DNA of 64,000 nucleotides from an uncultured Oscillospiraceae bacterium (GTDB lineage: Bacteria; Bacillota; Clostridia; Oscillospirales; Ruminococcaceae). Location: NCBI GenBank assembly GCA_934466475.1, contig CAKSLI010000001.1, forward strand, positions 62,001 to 126,000, given 5' to 3'. Positions 1 through 9,610 of the stretch are shown here, piece after piece. The notes beneath the pieces are model-generated. The model did not search any database. It had not been told where the DNA came from and was given only the letters and a program-made list of their open reading frames with translations. The position numbers and the translations under genes are program-made. Each line of letters begins with the position of its first letter. The first letter of the stretch is position 1.

Positions 1-255
1 ATCGTTGTTGACGCAATCAAGACCGACGAGTTCAAGACCAAGACAATGGTAGCTATGCTCAAGGCTCTCGAGGCTGAGAAGAAGACTCTCATCGTTCTCG
101 ACGCTGTTGACGCAAAGGTTATCAAGTCCGCTGCAAACATCGAGGGTGTTAAGACCACACAGTTCAACACTCTCAACGTATATGACATTCTCAACTGCGA
201 TAAGTTCGTTATCGTTGAGGGCGCTGTCAAGAAGCTTGAGGAGGTATACGCATAA
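1..255 (+). CDS. rplD: 50S ribosomal protein L4 (3' part only)
   Basis: This is the C-terminal 84 residues of L4; the 5' part lies outside the window. The frame is open from base 1 and ends with TAA at 253-255, which overlaps the ATG of rplW (TAATG). The residues around [13 protein letters not shown] are typical of the L4 C-terminus, and the position directly before rplW and rplB fits the S10 operon order. L4 binds 23S rRNA and its loop lines the exit tunnel. In Enterobacteria it also represses its own operon; that cannot be judged here because the leader is missing. Confidence 0.93.
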   Translation: MVVDAIKTDEFKTKTMVAMLKALEAEKKTLIVLDAVDAKVIKSAANIEGVKTTQFNTLNVYDILNCDKFVIVEGAVKKLEEVYA

Positions 256-551
256 TGAAGGCTGCTCAGGATATCATCATCAAGCCCATCATCACAGAAC
301 ACAGCATGGAGGCTCTCGCTTCCGGCAAGTACACCTTCAAGGTAGCTAAGGACGCTAACAAGATCGAGATCGCTAAGGCTGTTGAGACACTCTTCAAGGG
401 CGTTAAGGTAGCTAAGGTGAACACGATCTCCGTTCGCGGCAGACTGAAGAGAATGGGCAGAAACGCTGGCTACACTTCCGACTGGAAGAAGGCTATCGTT
501 ACCCTCGCAGAAGGCTCCAAGACTATCGAGTTCTTCGACGGAATGATTTAA
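255..551 (+). CDS. rplW: 50S ribosomal protein L23
   Basis: A 98-residue protein with the L23 N-terminal signature ([16 protein letters not shown]) and the basic RGRLKRMGR segment that contacts 23S rRNA. L23 sits at the exit of the peptide tunnel and docks trigger factor and SRP. The start is coupled to the end of rplD by a 1-base overlap. Length is normal for the family. The SRP GTPase gene ffh is also in this window, so both docking partners are represented. Confidence 0.97.
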   Translation: MKAAQDIIIKPIITEHSMEALASGKYTFKVAKDANKIEIAKAVETLFKGVKVAKVNTISVRGRLKRMGRNAGYTSDWKKAIVTLAEGSKTIEFFDGMI

Positions 552-568
552 GTAAGGAGTGAAACGTA

Positions 569-1402
569 ATGGCTATTAAGAATTACAAGCCCGTCAATAA
601 CAGCCGTCGTGGCATGACTGTTACTGATTACAGCGGCTTATCAAAGGTAGCTCCTGAAAAGTCACTTCTGGAGCCCGTTAAGAAGACCGCAGGCCGTAAC
701 AGCTACGGTAGAATCACCGTTAGACACATCGGCGGCGGCAACAGAAAGAAGTACCGCGTTATCGACTTCAAGAGAGACAAGCAGGGCATGAACGCCACTG
801 TTACCACTCTTGAGTACGATCCTAACAGATCCGCTTTCATCGCACTCGTAACCTACGAGGACGGCGAGAAGAGATATATCATCGCTCCTGATGGACTTAA
901 GGTCGGCGACACCGTTCGCGCAGGCAGCGACGCTGATATCAAGCCCGGCAACGCTCTTGCACTGGCTGATATCCCGGTTGGTACCGTTATCCACAATATC
1001 GAGATGCACCCCGGCAAGGGCGCTCAGATGGTTCGCTCCGCAGGCAACATGGCTCAGCTCATGGCTAAGGAGAATGGCTTCGCTCTTATCAGACTTCCCA
1101 GCGGCGAGCTGAGAAACGTTTCCGATAACTGCATGGCTTCCATCGGTACCGTATCCAACCTCGATCACGAGAACGTAAACCTTGGTAAGGCTGGCCGTAC
1201 TCGTCACCTCGGCGTTAGACCGACTGTTCGTGGTTCTGTAATGAACCCGAATGACCACCCGCACGGTGGTGGTGAGGGTAAGTCCCCTGTTGGACGTCCC
1301 GGACCTGTTACTCCTTGGGGCAAGCCCGCTCTTGGCTACAAGACCAGAAGCACCAAGAAGTCTTCCAACAAGTTCATCGTTAAGAGAAGAAACTCCAAGT
1401 AA
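569..1402 (+). CDS. rplB: 50S ribosomal protein L2
   Basis: A 277-residue L2, the usual length. It contains the conserved [17 protein letters not shown] region and the C-terminal segment with [13 protein letters not shown], including the histidine known to be important near the peptidyl-transferase centre. An AAGGAG site about 10 bases upstream sets the ATG. L2 is needed for subunit association and peptidyl transfer. It lies between rplW and rpsS as in other S10 operons. Confidence 0.98.
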   Translation: MAIKNYKPVNNSRRGMTVTDYSGLSKVAPEKSLLEPVKKTAGRNSYGRITVRHIGGGNRKKYRVIDFKRDKQGMNATVTTLEYDPNRSAFIALVTYEDGEKRYIIAPDGLKVGDTVRAGSDADIKPGNALALADIPVGTVIHNIEMHPGKGAQMVRSAGNMAQLMAKENGFALIRLPSGELRNVSDNCMASIGTVSNLDHENVNLGKAGRTRHLGVRPTVRGSVMNPNDHPHGGGEGKSPVGRPGPVTPWGKPALGYKTRSTKKSSNKFIVKRRNSK

Positions 1403-1583
1403 TCCCGGTTCACTTTCCTCCCCCGCACGCCGCGGGGCGGAAAGGTTCCATGATACCATAACCCAAAAGTTGTTGTTAACAAGAACAGCGTTGCACATCA
1501 TTATTAAGGTTGTGCGTAAAACGTCATCGGCGAGTGCCGCTGCTCATTAACTTGCAGCTAAACTTGAAAGGAATTATTTAGAC
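1403..1583 (+). other. Structured intra-operon spacer between rplB and rpsS
   Basis: This 181-base gap is unusually long inside the S10 operon. It holds a G+C-rich imperfect hairpin at about 1411-1446 (CTTTCC/CCCCGC arms against GCGGGG/GGAAAG) and a weaker GCACA/TGTGC hairpin near 1493-1517. There is no convincing T-tract, so it does not look like a terminator. It could be an mRNA processing or autoregulatory site; no known ribosomal leader motif was recognised. Confidence 0.35.
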
Positions 1584-1862
1584 ATGGGAAGAAGTATTAA
1601 AAAGGGACCCTATGTCCAGGAAGCTCTCTACAAGAGAGTTCTGGCAATGAACGAGGCAGGCGAGAAGAAGGTTCTCAAGACATGGAGCCGTTCTTCCACA
1701 ATATTCCCTGACTTCGTAGGTCACACATTTGCAGTCCACGACGGCAGAAAGCACGTTCCGGTTTATGTAACCGAGGACATGGTTGGTCACAAGCTGGGCG
1801 AGTTTGCTCCTACAAGAACCTTCAAGGGTCACGCAGGAAGCAAGACAACAGGCAAGAAGTAA
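1584..1862 (+). CDS. rpsS: 30S ribosomal protein S19
   Basis: A 92-residue S19 starting [12 protein letters not shown], with the conserved [19 protein letters not shown] core. S19 lies in the head of the 30S subunit with S13, near the A-site tRNA. A GAAAGGA ribosome-binding site precedes the ATG. It is followed 12 bases later by rplV. Normal length. Confidence 0.97.
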   Translation: MGRSIKKGPYVQEALYKRVLAMNEAGEKKVLKTWSRSSTIFPDFVGHTFAVHDGRKHVPVYVTEDMVGHKLGEFAPTRTFKGHAGSKTTGKK

Positions 1863-1874
1863 GGAGGAGAAATA

Positions 1875-2210
1875 ATGGAAGCTAGAGCTGAACTCAGACA
1901 GGTTCGTATTTCTCCGAGAAAGGTCGGCATCGTTCTCGACCTCATCAGAAACAAGCCTGTTGAAATCGCATTCGCTACTCTCAAGAACACCCCTAAGTCC
2001 GCTTGTGAGCCTCTCGAGAAGCTCCTCAAGTCTGCAGTAGCAAACGCAGAGAACAATCACAACATGGACACAAGCCGCCTTTACGTTTCCGAAGCATTCG
2101 TGGGCGCTGGTGTTACCCTCAAGCGTATCAGACCGAAGGATCACGGACGCGCTCACAGAATTCTCAAGAGAACGTCCAACATCACACTGGTTGTTAAAGA
2201 AGCAGAATAA
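1875..2210 (+). CDS. rplV: 50S ribosomal protein L22
   Basis: A 111-residue L22 with the N-terminal [19 protein letters not shown] motif and the beta-hairpin sequence [19 protein letters not shown]. That hairpin reaches into the exit tunnel and is a known site of macrolide-resistance mutations; nothing abnormal is visible in it. AAGGAGGAG precedes the ATG. Same transcript as rpsS and rpsC. Confidence 0.97.
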   Translation: MEARAELRQVRISPRKVGIVLDLIRNKPVEIAFATLKNTPKSACEPLEKLLKSAVANAENNHNMDTSRLYVSEAFVGAGVTLKRIRPKDHGRAHRILKRTSNITLVVKEAE

Positions 2211-2224
2211 GGAGGAGAATTACA

Positions 2225-2983
2225 ATGGGACAGAAGGTTAATCCACACGGTCTCAGAGTGGGTGTAATCAAGGATTGGGATTCTCGCTGGTTCGCGGGCA
2301 AAGCAACCTTCGGTGACACACTTGTTGAGGACTATAAGATTCGTGAGCTCCTGAAGAAGAAGCTCTACAAGGCTGGCGTTCCCTCGATCGAGATCGAGAG
2401 AAGCGGCGATAAGGTAACTATCTGCATCTCCTGCGCAAAGCCCGGTATGGTTATCGGCGCTAAGGGCGCAGAGGTAGACAAGCTCAAGGCTGAGATGGAG
2501 AAGTTCACCGGCAAGAAGGTAGACATCAAGATCATCGAGGTAAAGAACCCCGATATGAACGCTCAGCTCGTTGCAGAGAACATCGCGCAGCAGCTTGAGG
2601 GTCGTGTTTCCTTCAGACGTGCAATGAAGTCTGTTATCGGCAGAACAATGAAGAGCGGCGCTAAGGGTATCAAGACCACAGTAGCAGGCCGTCTCGGCGG
2701 CGCCGAGATCGCTCGTACAGAGAGCTATCACGAGGGTACAATCCCGCTCCAGACTATTCGTGCAGACATCGACTACGGTGTTGCAAGAGCAAATACAACC
2801 TACGGCGTAATCGGCGTTAAGGTTTGGATCTACAAGGGCGAAGTCCTCAAGGGCGAGATCCCTGCTCAGAGATCTGACAGAAACGACAGACGCCGCCGTG
2901 ATGATAGAAGCAACGGCAGAGGCCGCGATGACAGACGTCCTCGCAGACCCAGAGAACCTAGAAAAGAAGGGGGTAACGACTAA
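2225..2983 (+). CDS. rpsC: 30S ribosomal protein S3 with a basic/acidic tail
   Basis: A 252-residue S3. The KH type-2 domain carries the GxxG-type loop ([14 protein letters not shown], about residues 74-87), and the C-terminal S3 domain follows. The protein is longer than the minimal S3 because of a tail of about 34 residues made almost only of R, D, P, N and G (about residues 218-252). S3 is part of the mRNA entry helicase. The last base of its stop overlaps the start of rplP. The tail is probably disordered and rRNA- or mRNA-contacting (inference). Confidence 0.97.
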   Translation: MGQKVNPHGLRVGVIKDWDSRWFAGKATFGDTLVEDYKIRELLKKKLYKAGVPSIEIERSGDKVTICISCAKPGMVIGAKGAEVDKLKAEMEKFTGKKVDIKIIEVKNPDMNAQLVAENIAQQLEGRVSFRRAMKSVIGRTMKSGAKGIKTTVAGRLGGAEIARTESYHEGTIPLQTIRADIDYGVARANTTYGVIGVKVWIYKGEVLKGEIPAQRSDRNDRRRRDDRSNGRGRDDRRPRRPREPRKEGGND

Positions 2984-3405
2984 TGCTGCTTCCTAAGAGA
3001 GTAAAGTACAGAAGAGTACAGAGAGGCCGCCGTACCGGTATCGCCACAAGAGGCAACACAGTTTCCAACGGTGAATATGGCCTTCAGGCACTCGAGGCTG
3101 CATGGATCAAGTCCAATCAGATCGAGGCTGCCCGTATCGCAATGACACGTTATATCAAGCGTGGCGGTCAGGTTTGGATCAAGATATTCCCTGACAAGCC
3201 CGTTACAGATAAGCCCCTGGGAGTTCGAATGGGTTCCGGTAAGGGCGCTCCCGAGTACTGGGTAGCTGTTGTAAAGCCCGGCAGAGTTATGTTCGAGATC
3301 GCCGGCGTTTCCGAGGAGACCGCACGCGAGGCTATGCGTCTTGCAATGCATAAGCTCCCCATCAAGTGCAAGTTTGTTAAGAAGGAAGACGGAGGTGAGC
3401 TTTAA
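2983..3405 (+). CDS. rplP: 50S ribosomal protein L16
   Basis: A 140-residue L16 beginning [16 protein letters not shown], with the conserved [11 protein letters not shown] and [17 protein letters not shown] motifs that place it beside the A-site tRNA elbow. It overlaps rpsC by one base and rpmC by one base, implying translational coupling of rpsC-rplP-rpmC. Normal length. Confidence 0.97.
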   Translation: MLLPKRVKYRRVQRGRRTGIATRGNTVSNGEYGLQALEAAWIKSNQIEAARIAMTRYIKRGGQVWIKIFPDKPVTDKPLGVRMGSGKGAPEYWVAVVKPGRVMFEIAGVSEETAREAMRLAMHKLPIKCKFVKKEDGGEL

Positions 3406-3605
3406 TGAAGACAAAGGATCTGGCATTTCTTTCGGAGACAGAGCTCGACACTAAGCTCGCCGAACTCAAGCAGGAGCTTTTCAACCTGCGCTTCCAGCTT
3501 GCTGTTAACCAGCTCGACAATCCTACAAGGATCAAGGCTGTAAAGAAGGATATCGCACGCATCAAGACAATTCAGCGTCAGCGTCAGCTCGCTGCTAACA
3601 ACTAA
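3405..3605 (+). CDS. rpmC: 50S ribosomal protein L29
   Basis: A 66-residue L29 with the two-helix coiled structure and the signature [20 protein letters not shown]. It lies next to L23 at the tunnel exit. The start overlaps the stop of rplP by one base. Normal length for Firmicutes. Confidence 0.96.
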   Translation: MKTKDLAFLSETELDTKLAELKQELFNLRFQLAVNQLDNPTRIKAVKKDIARIKTIQRQRQLAANN

Positions 3606-3626
3606 GGAAGGAGGATAAGAACTAAA

Positions 3627-3881
3627 ATGGAAAGAGCTTTAAGAAAGACCAGAATTGGTAGAGTAGTAAGCAACAAGATGGACAAGACTATCGTCGTTGC
3701 CATCGAGGATAATGTTCGTCATCCTCTGTACAAGAAGATCGTTAAGCGCACGATCAAGCTGAAGGCTCACGATGAAGAGAATACTTGCGGAATCGGCGAC
3801 AGAGTTGAGATCATGGAGACTCGCCCCCTTTCCAAGGATAAGAGATGGCGCCTTATCAACGTCATCGAGCGCGCTAAGTAA
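3627..3881 (+). CDS. rpsQ: 30S ribosomal protein S17
   Basis: An 84-residue S17 (OB fold) beginning [20 protein letters not shown], with the conserved [20 protein letters not shown] end. It binds 16S rRNA early in 30S assembly. An AAGGAGG site lies about 12 bases upstream. Normal length. Confidence 0.97.
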   Translation: MERALRKTRIGRVVSNKMDKTIVVAIEDNVRHPLYKKIVKRTIKLKAHDEENTCGIGDRVEIMETRPLSKDKRWRLINVIERAK

Positions 3882-3903
3882 ACCACGAAAGGAGTAGCAA
3901 ACC

Positions 3904-4272
3904 ATGATTCAGATGCAGACACTGCTCAAGGTCGCTGACAACACCGGCGCCAAGGAGCTTATGTGTATCAGAGTGCTCGGCGGTACTCGCAGAAGATATG
4001 CGAATATCGGCGACGTGATCATTGCTTCCGTCAGAAAAGCTACACCCGGCGGCGTTGTTAAGAAGGGCGACGTAGTAAAGTGCGTTGTTGTTCGTTCCGC
4101 AAAGGGTCTCAGACGTGAGGACGGAACATATATCCGCTTCGATGAAAACGCAGCGGTTATCATCAAGGAGGACAAAAATCCGAAGGGAACTCGTATTTTT
4201 GGGCCGGTAGCTAGAGAGCTGCGCGACAAGGATTTCACAAAGATCCTGTCTCTCGCTCCTGAAGTACTTTAA
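3904..4272 (+). CDS. rplN: 50S ribosomal protein L14
   Basis: A 122-residue L14 with [20 protein letters not shown] at the N-terminus and [15 protein letters not shown] near the C-terminus, both diagnostic. L14 bridges the subunits and is the target of the silencing factor RsfS. AAAGGAG precedes the start. Normal length. Confidence 0.98.
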   Translation: MIQMQTLLKVADNTGAKELMCIRVLGGTRRRYANIGDVIIASVRKATPGGVVKKGDVVKCVVVRSAKGLRREDGTYIRFDENAAVIIKEDKNPKGTRIFGPVARELRDKDFTKILSLAPEVL

Positions 4273-4286
4273 GGAGGACCCGCCGA

Positions 4287-4607
4287 ATGAATAGCTTAAA
4301 CATTAAGACCGGTGATAAGGTTCAGGTCATCAGCGGCTCTGACAAGGGCAAGCAGGGCAAGGTCGTAACAGTTTCCGCCAAGGAGAACAAGGTAATTGTT
4401 GAAGGCGTAAACATGGTAACCAAGCACGTTAAGCCCAGACAGGCTGGTCAGCTTGGCGGCAGAGTACAGGCCGAGGGTGCGCTTTACGCTTCCAAGGTAC
4501 AGCTCGTTTGCCCCAAGTGCAACAAGACCACAAGAGTTGCTCACAAGATTGAGGACGGCAAGAAGATCAGAGTTTGCAAGCACTGCGGCGCAGAGCTCAA
4601 GTACTGA
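4287..4607 (+). CDS. rplX: 50S ribosomal protein L24, zinc-binding form
   Basis: A 106-residue L24. The KOW motif is at about residues 6-35 (GDKVQVISGSDKGKQGKVV). The C-terminal half carries two Cys pairs (CPKCNK at about 74-79 and CKHCG at about 97-101), so this is a four-cysteine variant likely to bind zinc. L24 nucleates 50S assembly. AAGGAGG lies upstream of the ATG. Confidence 0.96.
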   Translation: MNSLNIKTGDKVQVISGSDKGKQGKVVTVSAKENKVIVEGVNMVTKHVKPRQAGQLGGRVQAEGALYASKVQLVCPKCNKTTRVAHKIEDGKKIRVCKHCGAELKY

Positions 4608-4695
4608 TATTGCCTGAGATCGGTCGGATACAAGGAATGCTCGCCTGCCGCGCGCAGGGAGCATTAAAATCCGGCTGTCAGATAGGAGTATTAAT
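4608..4695 (+). other. Hairpin spacer between rplX and rplE
   Basis: An 88-base gap with a strong hairpin: AATGCTC-GCCTGC pairs with GCAGG-GAGCATT around 4637-4666, with one bulge. No T-tract follows, so it is not an intrinsic terminator. It could protect or process the spc part of the transcript. The ribosome-binding site of rplE (TAGGAG) is at its end. Confidence 0.35.
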
Positions 4696-5235
4696 ATGGC
4701 AAGAATGAAGGATTTCTACAAGGAAACCGTTGCCCCCGCACTTTTCAAGAAGTTCGGCTACAAGTCTGTAATGCAGATCCCGAAGATCGACAAGATCATC
4801 GTGAACGTTGCTTGCGGTGAGGCAAAGGAAAACCACAAGATCATAGAGAACGTTATGTCTGAGCTCGCACAGATCACTGGTCAGAAGCCGGTTGAGTGCC
4901 GTTCCAAGAAGGCAGTCGCTAACTTCAAGCTCAGAGAGGGTCAGGTAATCGGTGTTAAGGTAACACTGAGAGGCGAGATCATGTATGAGTTCCTCGACAG
5001 ACTCTTTAACGTTGCTCTCCCCCGTGTACGCGACTTCAGAGGAATCAACGCGAATTCCTTCGATGGCAGAGGCAACTACTCCTTCGGTCTGAAGGAGCAG
5101 ATCATCTTCCCGGAGATCGACTTCGACAAGGTAGAAGCTACACGCGGTATGGACATCAACTTTGTAACAACTGCAAAGACTGATGAAGAAGCAAGAGAGC
5201 TGCTCACCCTGATGGGCGCTCCTTTTGAGAAGTAA
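4696..5235 (+). CDS. rplE: 50S ribosomal protein L5
   Basis: A 179-residue L5 beginning [20 protein letters not shown], with the conserved [20 protein letters not shown] loop. L5 binds 5S rRNA and contacts the P-site tRNA. Normal length and position, followed by the zinc-type S14 gene. Confidence 0.98.
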   Translation: MARMKDFYKETVAPALFKKFGYKSVMQIPKIDKIIVNVACGEAKENHKIIENVMSELAQITGQKPVECRSKKAVANFKLREGQVIGVKVTLRGEIMYEFLDRLFNVALPRVRDFRGINANSFDGRGNYSFGLKEQIIFPEIDFDKVEATRGMDINFVTTAKTDEEARELLTLMGAPFEK

Positions 5236-5255
5236 GAAAGGACGAAGGAAAACTT

Positions 5256-5441
5256 ATGGCTAAGAAGTCAATGATCGCCAAGCAGCAGAGAGCGCCGAAA
5301 TTTTCCACTCGCGCCTACAACAGATGCAAGATCTGCGGAAGACCCCACTCTTATATGCGCAAGTTCGGCATCTGCAGAATCTGCTTCAGAGAGCTTGCTT
5401 ACAAGGGTCAGATCCCTGGCGTAAAGAAGGCAAGCTGGTAA
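5256..5441 (+). CDS. rpsZ: 30S ribosomal protein S14, zinc-binding type (type Z)
   Basis: A 61-residue S14 with the four zinc ligands in [20 protein letters not shown] (two CxxC pairs, about residues 24-43). The short four-cysteine form is the constitutive S14 of Firmicutes; the longer zinc-free paralogue is usually elsewhere. A GAAAGGA site precedes the ATG. Confidence 0.97.
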   Translation: MAKKSMIAKQQRAPKFSTRAYNRCKICGRPHSYMRKFGICRICFRELAYKGQIPGVKKASW

Positions 5442-5607
5442 TACTGCACGGAACGCCGATCAGATCAGTTCCATCAATTTGTTCCCTCGCCGGGCGGGTT
5501 TTGTTTCAATAAAAGCCCGGCTTAAATATCAGCTCCGATAAGGAGCAATCATGTAAGTACGACGGACAATTCGGTTCCGTAACGGCTTTCGTATAGGAGG
5601 TAAACGA
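5442..5607 (+). other. Structured spacer between S14 and S8 genes
   Basis: A 166-base gap with at least two hairpins: GCCGGGC/GCCCGGC at about 5490-5522 and GCTCC-GATAA-GGAGC at about 5534-5548. The spacer ends with the TAGGAGG site of rpsH. In E. coli S8 represses the spc operon at the L5 start; whether this spacer has a similar role is unknown. No ORF with a ribosome-binding site is present. Confidence 0.35.
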
Positions 5608-6006
5608 ATGCAGATCACTGATACCATCGCTGATATGCTTACGAGAATCCGTAATGCAAACTCCGCGAAGCACGCCTCTGTTGATATCCCCGCATCTAAC
5701 CTCAAGAAGCAGATAGCTCAGATCCTTCAGGACGAGGGCTACATCAAGAGCTTCAAGGTTATCGATGACAACAAGCAGGGCATCATCAGAGTCAATCTCA
5801 AGTACACAGACACCAAGGCACAGGTTATCACAGGTCTCCGCCGTGTATCCAAGCCCGGTCTGCGCATCTACTCTAACTGCAAGGATATGCCTAAGGTAAT
5901 GAAGGGACTCGGTATTGCTATCGTATCCACTTCCAAGGGCATCATGACCGACAAGAAGGCTCGCGAGCTCAATGTCGGCGGCGAAGTCCTTGCGTTCATC
6001 TGGTAA
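5608..6006 (+). CDS. rpsH: 30S ribosomal protein S8
   Basis: A 132-residue S8 beginning [20 protein letters not shown], with the C-terminal [20 protein letters not shown] segment that binds helix 21 of 16S rRNA. ATAGGAGG lies just upstream. Normal length; rplF follows 14 bases downstream. Confidence 0.98.
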   Translation: MQITDTIADMLTRIRNANSAKHASVDIPASNLKKQIAQILQDEGYIKSFKVIDDNKQGIIRVNLKYTDTKAQVITGLRRVSKPGLRIYSNCKDMPKVMKGLGIAIVSTSKGIMTDKKARELNVGGEVLAFIW

Positions 6007-6020
6007 GGAGGAATAGTAAT

Positions 6021-6566
6021 ATGTCAAGAATTGGTAAGAAGCCCGTTGCTATTCCCGCAGGTGTGGAAGTAAAAATCGACGGCTCCGTAGTAACAGTCAA
6101 GGGTCCGAAGGGCTCCCTGACAAAGGAATTCAATCACATCATGAAGATCTCCCAGCAGGACAACGAGATCATCGTTGAGCGTCCTGATGACGAGAATTAC
6201 AGCAAGTCTGTACACGGTCTGACCAGAACCCTTATCCACAACATGGTTGAGGGCGTTATGCACGGCTTCTCCAAGGAGCTGAAGATCAACGGTGTAGGTT
6301 ACAGATGCCAGAAGAGCGGCAAGGATGTCACACTGACACTCGGCTTCTCTCACCCGGTAATCGTTTCTGACTCCGAGGATATCACACTTGATGTTCCGGA
6401 TCCCAACACCATCATCGTTAAGGGTATCGACAAGCAGAAGGTCGGCCAGATCGCTTCTGAGATCAGAGGCAAGCGTCCTCCTGAGCCTTATAAGGGCAAG
6501 GGCATCAAGTACGCTGATGAAGTTATCCGCCGCAAGGAAGGTAAAGCAGGTAAGGGTAAGAAGTAA
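6021..6566 (+). CDS. rplF: 50S ribosomal protein L6
   Basis: A 181-residue L6 starting [17 protein letters not shown], with two L6 domains and the conserved [18 protein letters not shown] segment that contacts the sarcin-ricin loop. AAGGAGG is 10 bases upstream. Normal length. Confidence 0.98.
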   Translation: MSRIGKKPVAIPAGVEVKIDGSVVTVKGPKGSLTKEFNHIMKISQQDNEIIVERPDDENYSKSVHGLTRTLIHNMVEGVMHGFSKELKINGVGYRCQKSGKDVTLTLGFSHPVIVSDSEDITLDVPDPNTIIVKGIDKQKVGQIASEIRGKRPPEPYKGKGIKYADEVIRRKEGKAGKGKK

Positions 6567-6593
6567 TCCCCACAACGAAAGGACTGAAAATAA

Positions 6594-6953
6594 ATGGTTA
6601 AAATTATCGACAAGAACAAGAGCAGAATCCGCCGTCATAAGCGTGTTCGTTCTAAGATCTCCGGCACCGCACAGTGCCCGCGTCTTAACGTTTTCCGTTC
6701 TTCTCAGCACATTTACGCTCAGGTCATTGACGACGTAAAGGGTGTTACTCTCGCTGCTGCTTCTTCTACCGAGAAGGGCTTTGAGGGCTTCGGCGGCAAT
6801 GTTGAGGCTGCCAAGAAGGTCGGCCTTATGATCGCTGAAAAGGCTAAGGCAGCTGGCATCACCGATGTCGTATTCGACAGAGGCGGCTATGTATACCACG
6901 GCAGAGTTGCTGCTCTCGCCGAGGGTGCAAGAGAAGGCGGACTTAATTTCTAA
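6594..6953 (+). CDS. rplR: 50S ribosomal protein L18
   Basis: A 119-residue L18 with the [20 protein letters not shown] region and the C-terminal [20 protein letters not shown] motif. L18 binds 5S rRNA together with L5. GAAAGGA precedes the start. Normal length. Confidence 0.97.
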   Translation: MVKIIDKNKSRIRRHKRVRSKISGTAQCPRLNVFRSSQHIYAQVIDDVKGVTLAAASSTEKGFEGFGGNVEAAKKVGLMIAEKAKAAGITDVVFDRGGYVYHGRVAALAEGAREGGLNF

Positions 6954-6968
6954 TAAGGAGGGACAGAC

Positions 6969-7469
6969 TTGGCACTTTTAGACGCTAACAATTACGAGCT
7001 TCAGGAAAAGCTCGTTGCATTAAACCGCGTATCCAAGACCGTTAAGGGCGGACGTATCATGAAGTTCTCCGCACTGGTTGTTGTCGGCGACGGCAACGGC
7101 GTTGTAGGCTTCGGCATGGGCAAATCCAACGAAGTACCGGACGCTATCCGCAAGGGTCTTGAGGACGCTAAGAAGAATCTTCACAAGATCGCACTCAAGG
7201 GAACAACGATCCCCCATGAGGTTACAGGTAAGTACGGCGCAGGCGCAGTTCTCATGCGTCCGGCTCCCGAGGGTACCGGCGTTATCGCAGGCGGCCCCGT
7301 TCGTGCAGTCATCGAGATGGCTGGCATCAAGAACATCCGTACTAAGTCCCTGCGTTCCAACAACCCCTGCAACGTTGTACGCGCTACAATGGAGGGTCTG
7401 ACATCACTCAGAACCGCAGAGGAAGTTGCTGCGCTCAGAGGCAAGACCGTTAAGGAAATCGTAGGCTAA
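6969..7469 (+). CDS. rpsE: 30S ribosomal protein S5
   Basis: A 166-residue S5 with a double-stranded RNA-binding-type N-terminal domain ([20 protein letters not shown]) and the S5 C-terminal domain. The start is a TTG at 6969, chosen because AAGGAGG lies 7-8 bases before it and the product has the normal N-terminus. S5 affects translational accuracy and is the classical spectinomycin-resistance site. Confidence 0.97.
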   Translation: MALLDANNYELQEKLVALNRVSKTVKGGRIMKFSALVVVGDGNGVVGFGMGKSNEVPDAIRKGLEDAKKNLHKIALKGTTIPHEVTGKYGAGAVLMRPAPEGTGVIAGGPVRAVIEMAGIKNIRTKSLRSNNPCNVVRATMEGLTSLRTAEEVAALRGKTVKEIVG

Positions 7470-7491
7470 GCAGCACGAAAGGAAGAATAAC

Positions 7492-7668
7492 ATGGCTCTT
7501 AAAATCACACTTGTACGCTCTTTAAACAGCTGCAAGAAGAATCAGATCGCCACTGCGTATTCCCTTGGACTGCGCAAGGTCAACTCTGAAACAACACAGC
7601 CTGACAACGAGGCTACAAAGGGCAAAATCAAGACTATCGCTCACCTTGTAAAGGTAGAAGAGGTTTGA
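7492..7668 (+). CDS. rpmD: 50S ribosomal protein L30
   Basis: A 58-residue protein, ATG at 7492 and TGA at 7666-7668, beginning MALKITLVRSLNSCKKNQI. The KITLVRS start and the LGLRKVN motif are diagnostic of L30. It lies between rpsE and rplO as expected. GGAAG(A) upstream serves as ribosome-binding site. Downstream (7669-7745) is a short gap with a GGAGCGGG/CCCGTTTCC hairpin without a T-run. Confidence 0.95.
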   Translation: MALKITLVRSLNSCKKNQIATAYSLGLRKVNSETTQPDNEATKGKIKTIAHLVKVEEV

Positions 7669-7745
7669 TTGATTTCCAGGAGCGGGTTTTCCCGTTTCCA
7701 AAAAACTATAACAAAACTTAATCCATTACTAGGGGGTGCAAAGTT

Positions 7746-8189
7746 ATGAAGCTTTACGAATTACAGCCCGCTGAAGGCTCTGTAAAGGACGTTAAGCGTA
7801 TCGGCCGCGGTCACGGCTCCGGCAACGGTAAGACAGCCGGCAAGGGTCACAAGGGTCAGAAGGCACGTTCCGGCGGCTCTATCAGACCTGGCTTTGAAGG
7901 CGGTCAGATGCCTCTCCAGAGAAGAATCCCTAAGAGAGGTTTCCACAACATCTTTGCGGTTGAATATGCAACTGTAAACGTATCCGACCTGGAGGCACGT
8001 TTCGAGAACGGTGCCGTTGTTGACGCTGCTGCTCTTGTTGAGAGCGGTGCGCTCAAGGACGCAAAGGACGGAATCAAGATCCTCGGCAACGGCGAGCTTA
8101 CAAAGAGCCTTACTGTTAAGGCTGCTAAGTTCACTGCTGGCGCGCAGGAAAAAATTGAAAAGGCAGGCGGAAAGGCAGAGGTGATCTAA
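7746..8189 (+). CDS. rplO: 50S ribosomal protein L15
   Basis: A 147-residue L15 with the glycine- and basic-rich N-terminus ([20 protein letters not shown]) that threads through 23S rRNA, and the conserved [17 protein letters not shown]. The stop codon overlaps the secY start by one base, so L15 and SecY translation is coupled. GGGGGTG precedes the ATG. Confidence 0.97.
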   Translation: MKLYELQPAEGSVKDVKRIGRGHGSGNGKTAGKGHKGQKARSGGSIRPGFEGGQMPLQRRIPKRGFHNIFAVEYATVNVSDLEARFENGAVVDAAALVESGALKDAKDGIKILGNGELTKSLTVKAAKFTAGAQEKIEKAGGKAEVI

Positions 8190-9529
8190 TGTTTCAGGTC
8201 TTTCGTAATGCGTGGATGGACACGCAGCTGCGTAAAAAGATTTTGTACACACTGTTCATCATCATCCTTTTCCGTTTAGGCTCCAATATCTTCGTTCCTT
8301 TCCTCGACAATTCCGCCATCAGCACAATGATGAGCGGCGCGTCACTGCTCAATTACCTTGATGTAATGACCGGTGGCTCTCTTGGAAAGGGTACACTGCT
8401 GGCAATGTCGATCACGCCTTATATCAATGCGTCGATTATCATTCAGCTGCTCGCTGTTGCTATCCCTCCTCTGGAGAAACTCCAGAAAGAGGGAGAAGAG
8501 GGCAGAAAGAAGCTCAACACGATCACAAAGATCACATCGCTTGCTATCGCGATACTCCAGGCTCTCGCGTTCTACTTCACGCTGAGAAACGGTACGACTG
8601 ACGACAACGGCAGACATATCGCTATCCTGAAGTACGGTGATATCTACGATACCTCCTCCGATATGTTCTCGATCGTTCTGGCTGCTATCGTTATCGTATC
8701 CTGCTTCGTTGCAGGTGCGTCAATGATCATCTGGCTTGGCGACCGCATTAACGAGAAGGGCGTCGGCAACGGTATCTCGATGATCCTGTTCGCAGGTATC
8801 ATCTCCGGTCTGCCGAGCGCTGTTGAGTACTTCATCACGCTTTGCAGAAACGACCTCGCTAACATCGGTTTCGTTCTGCTTGCGATCGTGATATTCATCG
8901 CTATGGTGTGGTTCGTTATCATGATGACGAACGCAGAGCGCAGGATCCCAATCCAGTACGCGAAGCGCGTTGTAGGCAGAAAGATGTACGGCGGTCAGTC
9001 GACACACATCCCGATAAAGGTTGCGATGTCCGGCGTTATGCCTATCATCTTTGCAATGTCACTGATGAGCCTTCCGCAGACAATATGCTTCTTCTTTGGC
9101 ATAAAGGGCACAGGCGACACATTCTGGGATGGATTTGTAAGGCTGTTCAGCCAGAGCAGTCCTCTGTATGCGGTAATCTACTTCCTGCTCATCATTGCAT
9201 TTAACTATTTTTATGTGTCTATCACATACAATCCTATTGAGATCGCAAACAACCTGAAAAAGAACAACGGCGGCATTCCGGGTATCCGTCCTGGCAAGCC
9301 GACTGCTGATTACATTTACAGGTCTCTCAATAAGATAACGCTGGTCGGCGCAATATTCCTCGGTATCGTGGCAATATTCCCGATCATTCTGGCACTGTGC
9401 GTTCCGTCACTCAGCGGAATCAGCATCGGCGGCACAACGATCCTCATCGTTGTCGGTGTCGCACTTGAGACCGTAAGAACTCTCGAGAGCCAGATAATGA
9501 TGCGTCATCACCCCGGCTTCCTTGATTAA
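8189..9529 (+). CDS. secY: Protein translocase subunit SecY
   Basis: A 446-residue integral membrane protein with about ten transmembrane segments. SecY forms the protein-conducting channel with SecE and SecG. Conserved features include the GGSLGKGTLLAMSITPYINASI region of the second and neighbouring helices and the cytoplasmic loop with NAERRIPIQYAKR, which binds SecA and ribosomes. Coupled to rplO. The fused secDF and ffh genes elsewhere in the window act in the same pathway. Confidence 0.98.
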   Translation: MFQVFRNAWMDTQLRKKILYTLFIIILFRLGSNIFVPFLDNSAISTMMSGASLLNYLDVMTGGSLGKGTLLAMSITPYINASIIIQLLAVAIPPLEKLQKEGEEGRKKLNTITKITSLAIAILQALAFYFTLRNGTTDDNGRHIAILKYGDIYDTSSDMFSIVLAAIVIVSCFVAGASMIIWLGDRINEKGVGNGISMILFAGIISGLPSAVEYFITLCRNDLANIGFVLLAIVIFIAMVWFVIMMTNAERRIPIQYAKRVVGRKMYGGQSTHIPIKVAMSGVMPIIFAMSLMSLPQTICFFFGIKGTGDTFWDGFVRLFSQSSPLYAVIYFLLIIAFNYFYVSITYNPIEIANNLKKNNGGIPGIRPGKPTADYIYRSLNKITLVGAIFLGIVAIFPIILALCVPSLSGISIGGTTILIVVGVALETVRTLESQIMMRHHPGFLD

Positions 9530-9610
9530 AGATCCCCCGCTCCCCTGCCGGATTTTCCGGCGGGAGTGACGGGTTCGTTCCAACAGACGAAATGCGAATA
9601 GGAGATCACC
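9530..9610 (+). other. Hairpin spacer between secY and adk
   Basis: An 81-base gap with a nested G+C-rich hairpin (CCCGCTCCC…CCGG-ATTTT-CCGG…GGGAG…CGGG, about 9536-9575). There is no U-run, so complete termination is unlikely; the downstream adk gene has its own TAGGAGA ribosome-binding site. Confidence 0.35.
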
